Shown: piece after piece, positions 18,301 to 20,213 of the stretch | Layout of the letters: every line of letters starts with the position of its first letter | How positions within the stretch are numbered: position 1 is the stretch's first letter | Source of the DNA: a virus | DNA length: 20,213 bases | Direction: 5' to 3' (one strand) | IMG/VR virus record: IMGVR_UViG_3300047378_000474 | Location: 1 to 20,213 of that record | Notes under the pieces: generated by a model | Database searches by the model: none | What the model was told of the DNA's origin: nothing | What the model saw: the letters and a program-made list of their open reading frames with translations, nothing else | Position numbers and translations under genes: made by a program

Positions 18301-20213
18301 TCTTTTCAAGTTTGCGATATGTATTATCAGAGCAAAATTATGCAGATTGGTTGTTCAAAACTAGTTTTGTTAAGGCAAAACATAATGTTGGCCAATTAAT
18401 TGAAAAAACAACATATCAAAATGATAACTTACCTAGTTTTGAAGAATACACAAACGAAGTTAAACCATATAAAACTAAAATTAGAGAATACTTGTCTGCA
18501 TATGAAAAAACAGATAATACACAGAGTGTTGTAACAGATTTTGAATTATCACCGTTCTTTAGTGTACAGTTAGGAAAAATAGTATCACCACAAGTACAAA
18601 TAACCGACGGCGTATTATCGGGCATAAATTTTGACGAAACTGAATATCCGCAAAAGCATTGGATTGATAATTTTACATATGGCATAGATAAAATTATTGT
18701 AAAAGATGGCGGAACAGGATACACTGAAGCACCGTCGATAATTATCGCTGGCGGCGGCGGCACTGGCGCTAAAGCTAGAGCATTTATTGGTAGCGGAAGT
18801 GTTACGTCGGTTGTTGTTACTGACCCAGGTAGTGGATATACAAGTACTCCAACAGTTACTATTATAGGAACACAAGCAGAAAATAGTAAACTTCCTACTG
18901 TTTCGGTAATACTTAAAAATCAAAAAGTTAGAACGTTTAATGTAAAACAAAAATTCGATAGAATTACACCAAATTTTGAATTATTTAATTTACCAGAGTC
19001 TGAAACATTTACAAGCACTGGTACTGAATTAAAATTAGGTTTAAAATATCCAATGGATTTAACTAGATCTAATATTAGAGTATTTTTTAATAATGTTGAA
19101 GCACTCAGTAGCGAATTTACTTATAATAATGAAGAAGTACTAGTTAGTGATAAATCTTATACAAAAGAAGTTGGATATATTTTATTAAACAGCAGTAAGA
19201 TTGCAGGAACACTTATTAAAGTAGAATATAATAAAGGTTATGAACTTTTAAATGCTGCAGACAGAATTAGTTTGTTATACAATCCTGAAACAGGGCAGTA
19301 TGGTAAAGACCTAGGACAGTTAATGGACGGAGTCGACTATGGCGGAGTAGAAGTACGTTCGTTTGAATTTGGGCAAGATGCAGGATTTGATTCACAACCT
19401 TGGTATACGTCTGCTTGGGACACTTACGATGAAAACTTTGATGATGAAAGTTTTGTTACTGAAGGATTAACAACTTCATTTACATTAAGTAAACCGTTAG
19501 AAGAAGAGGCATTATATAATGTCTACGTAAACACTACACGAGTTGATGATCCAAATTATGATGGTAGTACAAAAACATATCTATCAGATGATGGGTCCAC
19601 AATACTTGCATTAGGAAATCCTAATGCAATGATGAAAACGCTTACTACTGAAAGCGACGAATATGAAGTAACTACTGATGCAAGCGGATTACCTGTTTAT
19701 AAAGTTAATATACAAAATGTTGATGACTGGGAAGAATTTTTTGCTTCTGAAGGCACTCCAGCAGTACCGGCAGTACCGGCAGTAGTTGCAGATCCGGAAT
19801 ACAACAATGGTGCAATTATTGATGTTACAGGCGATGGTAGTGATTTCTTCAAACGTGAAGTTACAACCAACGGTGTAAGAATTATGGGTGCCGGCACAGT
19901 AGGTGGACAAACAGCGGTTCCAGATGCGTGGTTAGAAAAAGTAGCACGTATGTTTGAATTATTCTTAGATCCAAATGGCGCAAGCATTAACGAAACGTAT
20001 CAAAGAGCAATGATCCAAACACTAAGTGGTGATACAGGAACTTGGCACGAAGGGTTACCAACATTACAAAGAGTAGCTAGAGGTGCAGGAGCAGATTATA
20101 CTCCAAACTTCTTAACTGACGCAGGCGTTATTAGTTGGAACCTAACAAACTTGTTTGATACTCACGTTGCTAACGATATGGTTTGGTACTTGAACTCAAC
20201 TGGCGATGGCTAC
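6351..20213 (+). CDS. Giant modular structural/baseplate-associated protein (3' end beyond window)
   Basis: One frame stays open for 4,621 codons with no stop before the window ends. I read most lines and found no break. The start is fixed by GGAGGA and a TAATG overlap with gp6. No signal peptide or membrane segment is seen, and I count only five Cys. Residues 1-170 and several blocks (QPPLFDLFDDVG near 552, RPHTHPWEMLGF near 1124, YGEHLSDQGFVF near 1507) match what I remember of large uncharacterised structural proteins in marine T4-like phages. Modules in order: cupredoxin-like 193-272; CBM5/12-like at about 1433, 1692, 2190 and 3065; FG-GAP blades 2093-2178 and 3133-3374; FCCH-like 2306-2381; Gly-Asp-Ile beta modules near 2478 and 2801; GGxGY repeats near 3764 and 4114; helical C-terminal segment from about 4504. 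Its position after gp6 matches T4 gene 7 and the outer wedge genes, so a peripheral baseplate or receptor-facing role is inferred. Its exact function is unknown. Confidence 0.82.
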   Translation, partial: MSYDNDQNEYPLPAEGNNNRKSESLLPRFFRTETNKKFLQATLDQLTQPGVAEKLNGYYGRQISKAYNADDNYVGDVSTNRENYQFEPATIIKDNLDNVTFYKDYNDYLNQISSFGGNVQNQDILNSQEFYAWNPHIDWDKFSNFREYYWLPYGPQTVRIAGQERGVESTIAVKLINNVDNVTYSFSTDELVNNPTLILYRGQTYTFDVDTTGTPITIKTKRTLEESFNYDDGVSAQGVEKGKITFTVGNSTPEVLYYVAENDINNTGLIQIKDIEENTEIDVEKEVLGKTTYKSSQGTVLSNGMKISFAGFVTPAEYAEGDWYVEGVGSSIKLIKESSLEIPGSYADNKDVPFDTNAFDRLPFANANGYPTAKDYIVINRGSLDKNMWTRYNRWFHKDVIEASAIANGQTVSADQSARATRPIVEFEAGLKLFNFGTSNKKNVDVIDTFTKDIFSIIEGSLGYNVDGIDLVNGMRVLFTADEDIREAGKIYKIKFVTHKGRRQISLVEESDSIPLENETVLALQGEAYQGKMFYYNGTSWNLTQEKTQVNQPPLFDLFDDVGDSYSDSTMYPNSTFSGTKLFSYKAGTGIADSELGFPLSYKSIQNIGDLVFNFDLLLDTFTYTDTSLATVTQGTDVCVLHNYSSRNNYNSVNGWIKANTESTQRVLRQYVANTNQTDFAVDVYNNSSTLEDLNIRITVNNDLKFVNTDYEIVNIGTTATVRFNNPLNENDIVVLRTRSATTKNENGIYEIAGNLERNPLNNDVTTFTLGEVNEHVSTIVQETDEFFGTYPGPGNLRDISNASQYGRRFLQHSGPTNLSLYHITDKSANIIKSMDFARREYAKFKRLFLQTSLGLGFDGTPKAHVDLIFKELNKNKTSNLPFYFSDMVPTGAARRLDYDAIPGNVYYALTQAFDITVPSILAVNVYLNDIQLTYDKDYTFNADGFCEITATLESTDKITIFEFETTDGSYVPPTPTKLGLYPKFEPKMFVDSSYATPQTVIQGHDGSITAAFNDYRDDLILELEKRIYNNLKVQYNSNLIDIHSFIPGAARTTGISFDSINNTMLKDFASWLNTVGNVDYTDSSFYNREDRFTYNYSSMTSPTGTILPGYWRAIYNQAYDTDRPHTHPWEMLGFNIKPSWWETQYGPAPYTSNNDVMWSDLEKGIINEPNKVKVILKKYIRPNLTLNLPVNGQGELLSPLDSGYARDYVNALTRQPFKFGDEAPVETAWRKSSDYPFSLFKSWILNQPSKIIGLGFDRLRTIRNSAGQLVYSQTNKRLRLQDLVFPNNSAQETTNRVYSSGFINFISNYLASNILVNYQNYQNNIKSITNQMAFKIGGFTDKSKFNLILDSRTPLNEGNVFIPEENYNVTLQTSSPIEIVTYSGVVVEKISSGYVIRGYDVTNPAFKYYKFDKNEKDPIVSVGGISASYIQWAERKRYTESSIVEYNNAYYRTKETHTSTGNFDTSKFARLPSLPVTGGRSAIFRSKFDKTFVQQLPYGSVLPDSQAVVDFLLGYGEHLSDQGFVFNNFNSNLEQIENWKLSSKEFLFWTLQNWDTGSLLTVSPSAQRIEFKRSDAVVDDVFDTFYDYGLVKADGTKLKSEFCNILRTNDNEFLFTVKNTADGIYAIKLPLVQKEHVVILDNETAFKDTIYDLEPGYRQERIRVLGYRTADWSGGLNIPGFIYDQAVVTEWTPWKDYAIGDVVKYKEYYYTATKKITGSEVFVSKNWYRLDEKPTPGLLTNLEYKTNQFADFYDLDTDNFDVSQQEVAQHLIGYQKRDYLANIINDDVSQYKFYQGFIADKGTKNALTKLFDALGAVDKESLNFYEEWAVRTGQYGAADGYEELEFLLDEEQFRLSPQPILLTSIIPDDVSDLIYRQLPSSVYVAPKDYNGNPFPTAYVEETPIKTAGYVREDDVDFIVTNKDEILNLDITDFDSNEYVWVTFENQEWNVYKHIDTNYTIIDAIPDGNVCTLVLNKISNFKEGDFIGIQNITDLNGFYKVLSSSVNRIDIDLVDVAFTGVEESDGSIEGILTTFVSNRVSKLEDANEYAQRDIATKEKIWIDSADDNGRWNVIQSSPAYDLDEDVTNPTQSNTSFGKSIAADTTNTFVAIGSPENSEGKVHVYKRQQDGSTVYGTLQPHQTLEPITNFDNGTSKFGSSVAMSPDGEYIVVGAPEATYVKSAFKDNFTFTSDYKLGAIVQYEGGLYKSRRSVKGNTDNIVFGSFDSASRWRSELYKVHNSYADFPTLAIGDLPLAVSTDHILVRAPIDSYEGSNVGDKLYLDWNDLSNAYDNNSGVNITGIDMTSPMKLITQTDHGLSDADTIIITDVPNDNIVLPDTGQFDNSDVNVPYDTIQQQGVKGLENRTYFVKVISAQQIELYEDSALLQRVNANIGFSGQPIGAAAGNLNLGDGTIQGTIRQIETPFSNITEPGVPWKTFLTSDVHTIRRKITDVFYVLDPVNIPDIPVELTLAGNLPNAINVGDTIRQENNTVVGTVKQINNNVIQVIDVSGIFKTGADGGGNITYTSGETTVVASNTIPSAVTSIVDEGVRVTTSTGNATVVYSRNELGKLVIYANDKNGVFDATGELFINDQFKIGNYERPLHDEIDRSSVLGGFWEIALPQSVTTTNSHTDNAYGLVIRDVKNNYNPSNYSSPDATWTESAALLPYKSSLQNALDNPVQILVGVDQPFQKEVDLIRVLSHKSQGVAGVVTETDVLDSRYVVRIPKAVSDKATSAFANASTPNPYVGVFLNDLPSSDGNTPDLTNKGFGTDVFNIINQTKVPVDLWDGYIDYDVFDLTLDLEVGDIIREGETGATAEVVYYQRDGDQVRIYVKNVAGTFTFGTRYITGVAPASMFIYKQVGAVLTRIGTTESRQLADDDIGKLAVFQHTENLTIPPTLTYAINSETDEIADYEVEFITGVEYQTWIEEFKPGTSRVSLVPSTENNDWAEVNNIPINVGRDASTVVREGAFFVYKHNNETDQYDLVNGYILPNRETNRQLGKQVKLINNENFYKLAINSNESHANDEKQEVSSAGKGRIYFVINGQDEFGTYDWEQGRNKNFKGIYRNTSAYYVDQIVIYQDSFYKALTNLNNEEFDSSKWQLVSDHADFVGYVPNTSGFVFPGDDSSIVNLNTSDFGTVFDISESGSIFATIAKYSDGTSKLVIYRLKDSHFEYVTEFTAPATSTGFGNAIAVSDNGNLIAVGASSTNTEQLKQGQIFVYKNVNGTFTLSQTLNSPNKELAEGFGSRLGFDGNQLVVTGTTSDIVLDTTFDRYQNKKPGSTYVNDPRSALQVGETVFDGGFTTYARRIEDSGLVFIYENINDSLIFGQRLTYNNFDVKDFGDNILVKNDTIMIGLPNLSVDDTLSGKVAVYIKDADSSTWSVLRSPVDPITMQKFRGSFLYNTVENKMLTRLDIIDPLQGKISGIAEQELSYKTYYDPASYNVGFANTKEKFIAWNDQNVGKLWWDLSTVKFLDYRQGKITFAQNIWNTLAKGASVDVYEWVESKILPSAWDNQADTNEGTSRGYSGQTKYGDSKYVEKDIYDKISQTFSKRYYFWVKNKKIVPSVEGRIRSGFDIANIIADPSGQKLKFVNILGSDRFILYNCNNLIENKEIAINFRYWTIDNQDNNIHTEYQIITDGLETSRPKSIIEQKWFDSLVGQDLYHRPVPDPALSVKQKYGNLNRPRQSWFVNRVEALKEVIERVNRVLESQLAIDNLNLTKLSEKDPIPTLLSGQYDEAIDTEAELRLVGTVRATQAQLEAVVVDGTVTKINIVNAGRGYRNPPNIIVTGTGEDLELQVVLNNIGAISSVNIIDGGTNYQDNITLAVRPLTALVRADSTLGGIWSLYAWDSVNRNWTVSKQQYYDVSQYWEYKDWYATGYSELTSFDYLIDDYYELNVINDGIGDIVKISNVGTGGWILLEKIINIDTPDYTTGYKTIGRQSGTIKFLEKTYTTEEGKTELRKILETIRDDLFVDELANEYNQLFFSSLRYVLSEQNYADWLFKTSFVKAKHNVGQLIEKTTYQNDNLPSFEEYTNEVKPYKTKIREYLSAYEKTDNTQSVVTDFELSPFFSVQLGKIVSPQVQITDGVLSGINFDETEYPQKHWIDNFTYGIDKIIVKDGGTGYTEAPSIIIAGGGGTGAKARAFIGSGSVTSVVVTDPGSGYTSTPTVTIIGTQAENSKLPTVSVILKNQKVRTFNVKQKFDRITPNFELFNLPESETFTSTGTELKLGLKYPMDLTRSNIRVFFNNVEALSSEFTYNNEEVLVSDKSYTKEVGYILLNSSKIAGTLIKVEYNKGYELLNAADRISLLYNPETGQYGKDLGQLMDGVDYGGVEVRSFEFGQDAGFDSQPWYTSAWDTYDENFDDESFVTEGLTTSFTLSKPLEEEALYNVYVNTTRVDDPNYDGSTKTYLSDDGSTILALGNPNAMMKTLTTESDEYEVTTDASGLPVYKVNIQNVDDWEEFFASEGTPAVPAVPAVVADPEYNNGAIIDVTGDGSDFFKREVTTNGVRIMGAGTVGGQTAVPDAWLEKVARMFELFLDPNGASINETYQRAMIQTLSGDTGTWHEGLPTLQRVARGAGADYTPNFLTDAGVISWNLTNLFDTHVANDMVWYLNSTGDGY
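6927..7166 (+). other. Cupredoxin-like beta module in the giant protein, metal ligands absent
   Basis: NPTLILYRGQTYTFDVD, then PITIKT, then ITFTVGN and PEVLYYVAENDINNTGLIQI follow the strand order of small cupredoxin-like modules that recur in marine phage structural proteins. The usual pattern has His in the P-x-IKT segment and Cys/His near the LYY segment. Here these are Thr, Ala and Asn, so a bound copper is unlikely and a structural role fits better. Confidence 0.5.
10647..10766 (+). other. CBM5/12-like carbohydrate-binding module 1
   Basis: W-x6-Y-x4-VEYNNAYYRTKE, then FDTSKFARL, follows the chitin-binding type 3 pattern: Trp, then Tyr, Val-x-Tyr, Tyr-Tyr and a closing aromatic. It is the most diverged of the four copies; Phe replaces the last Trp. 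Confidence 0.4.
11424..11543 (+). other. CBM5/12-like carbohydrate-binding module 2
   Basis: WTPWKDYAIGDVVKYKEYYY, then TATKK and SKNWYRL, is a close fit to the chitin-binding type 3 consensus (W-x-Y-x-x-GD-x-V-x-Y-x-x-x-x-Y-x-A-x(n)-W). It is the clearest copy in the protein. Confidence 0.6.
12628..12882 (+). repeat. FG-GAP beta-propeller blades, first group (two)
   Basis: Blade 1 reads SFGKSIAADTTNTFVAIGSP, then EGKVHVYKR; blade 2 reads KFGSSVAMSPDGEYIVVGAP. These match the FG...GAP pattern of integrin-alpha-type propellers: FG, small residues, a turn, a hydrophobic strand, G-x-P, then G-x-V-x-VY. The DxDxDG calcium loop of integrins is not present. Confidence 0.7.
12918..13052 (+). other. 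CBM5/12-like carbohydrate-binding module 3
   Basis: SDYKLGAIVQYEGGLYKSRR, then FGSFDSASRW, keeps the Tyr-x-x-Gly, Val-x-Tyr, Tyr-Lys and closing Trp positions. It follows directly after the first two FG-GAP blades. Confidence 0.5.
13266..13493 (+). other. FCCH-like beta module in the giant protein
   Basis: PMKLITQTDHGLSDADTIII, then GLENRTYFVKVISAQQIELY and ED, follows the pattern DHGL-x-x-G/AD-x-V/I, N-x-x-Y-x-V and x-EL-x-D. This pattern recurs in phage modules related in sequence to the FCCH domain of ubiquitin-activating enzyme E1. It implies a small beta barrel, not an enzyme. About 30 extra residues sit in the middle. Confidence 0.45.
13782..13895 (+). repeat. Gly-Asp-Ile beta module, copy 1
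   Basis: INVGDTIRQENNTVVGTVKQ, then VIQVIDVSGIFKTG, has the same order as the later copy at 14751: VGD-x-I-R, a small-residue turn, x-V-x-x-x, then I-x-V-x-x-V-x-G-x-F. It probably forms a small beta barrel. Confidence 0.4.
14751..14894 (+). repeat. Gly-Asp-Ile beta module, copy 2
   Basis: LEVGDIIREGETGATAEVVY, then VRIYVKNVAGTFTFGTRY, parallels the copy at 13782. The TGATAEV turn is the form usually seen in phage tail beta modules of this kind. Confidence 0.45.
15543..15660 (+). other. CBM5/12-like carbohydrate-binding module 4
   Basis: AYYVDQIVIYQDSFYKALTN, then EEFDSSKWQLV, keeps Tyr, Val-x-Tyr, Phe-Tyr-Lys-Ala and the closing Trp. It sits just before the FG-GAP blades resume. Confidence 0.5.
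15747..16470 (+). repeat. FG-GAP beta-propeller blades, second group (four)
   Basis: Four more units start at FGTVFDISESG, FGNAIAVSDNGNLIAVGAS, FGSRLGFDGNQLVVTGT and FGDNILVKNDTIMIGLP. Each is closed by strands such as GQIFVYKN, SGLVFIYEN and SGKVAVYIKD. The third has an insertion of about 45 residues before its closing strand. With the earlier two this gives six visible blades of an expected six or seven. Confidence 0.7.
17629..17832 (+). repeat. GGxGY-type beta repeats, first pair (degenerate)
   Basis: VTKINIVNAGRGYRNPPNII and SSVNIIDGGTNYQDNITLAV are two units of the motif 'strand, N/D-G-G-x-G-Y, P-x-hydrophobic' common in phage tail proteins. The Gly-Gly and Gly-Tyr positions are partly lost. 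Confidence 0.6.
18690..18875 (+). repeat. GGxGY-type beta repeats, second pair (well kept)
   Basis: KIIVKDGGTGYTEAPSIIIA, a Gly run GGGGTGAKARA, then SVVVTDPGSGYTSTPTVTII. These are two clean units, each about 40 residues, related to the pair near 17629. Confidence 0.75.
19761..19784 (+). repeat. 9-base tandem repeat encoding Ala-Val-Pro
   Basis: GCAGTACCG occurs twice in perfect tandem and continues for GCAGTA, 24 bases in all. It encodes AVPAVPAV in frame and probably forms a short linker before the C-terminal segment. Perfect identity suggests recent slippage. Confidence 0.85.
19860..20213 (+). other. C-terminal helical segment of the giant protein (cut by window end)
   Basis: After the beta modules the composition changes. 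TNGVRIMGAG is followed by AWLEKVARMFELFLDPNGAS, INETYQRAMIQTLSGDTGTW, HEGLPTLQRVARGAGADYTP and VANDMVWYLNS. It reads as a compact, mainly helical domain that continues past the window. I recall similar segments in marine phage proteins but cannot name a family. Confidence 0.5.

Noticed and set aside
18416-18950. Two overlapping antisense open frames
   Set aside because: They mirror the GGxGY repeats (Pro, Ser and Cys runs from the reverse complement of Gly codons) and have no start signals.
6351-20213. Frameshift or fusion of separate genes within the giant frame
   Set aside because: The same frame carries recognisable modules from start to end, and no internal stop or clear intergenic signal was found.

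Overview
The window is a strongly AT-rich, gene-dense piece of a tailed-phage genome. It carries part of the late baseplate module of a T4-like (contractile-tailed) phage. All genes lie on the + strand with almost no intergenic DNA. The protein sequences, especially the OB-fold of the hub protein, the gp25 and gp6 homologues, and several segments of the giant protein, look like those of marine T4-like phages that infect picocyanobacteria or Pelagibacter-type hosts. That host assignment rests on recall of family patterns and is not proved by the window.

Layout: (1) bases 1-2316 hold the 3' part of a gp5-like baseplate hub/spike gene. It has an OB-fold end, an 18-unit octapeptide beta-helix, a His-rich tip motif and a C-terminal GH19/chitinase-like muramidase domain. 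(2) 2331-2777 encode a gp25-like sheath-initiating wedge protein. (3) A 61-base gap carries a T4-late-type promoter word and a ribosome binding site. (4) 2839-6351 encode a large gp6-like baseplate wedge protein with a canonical EF-hand-type loop and a Ser-rich tail. (5) From 6351 to the window end runs one uninterrupted reading frame of 4,621 codons with no stop reached. It overlaps the gp6 gene by one base (TAATG).

The giant protein is the most striking item. It is mosaic and almost entirely beta-rich in appearance: a cupredoxin-like module without its metal ligands, four chitin-binding (CBM5/12)-like modules, an FG-GAP beta-propeller that seems split by about 950 residues, an FCCH-like module, a pair of Gly-Asp-Ile-type beta modules, two pairs of Gly-Gly-x-Gly-Tyr repeats and a helical C-terminal segment cut off by the window. 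It sits where T4 carries gene 7 and the other outer wedge genes. A working hypothesis is that it is a giant peripheral baseplate or adhesin protein replacing several smaller T4 proteins.

Together the genes would build the central spike (gp5), start the sheath and join wedge to hub (gp25), form the wedge ring (gp6), and add a very large outer structure, probably facing the host surface. There is no sign of RNA genes, insertion sequences, integration sites or CRISPR in the window.
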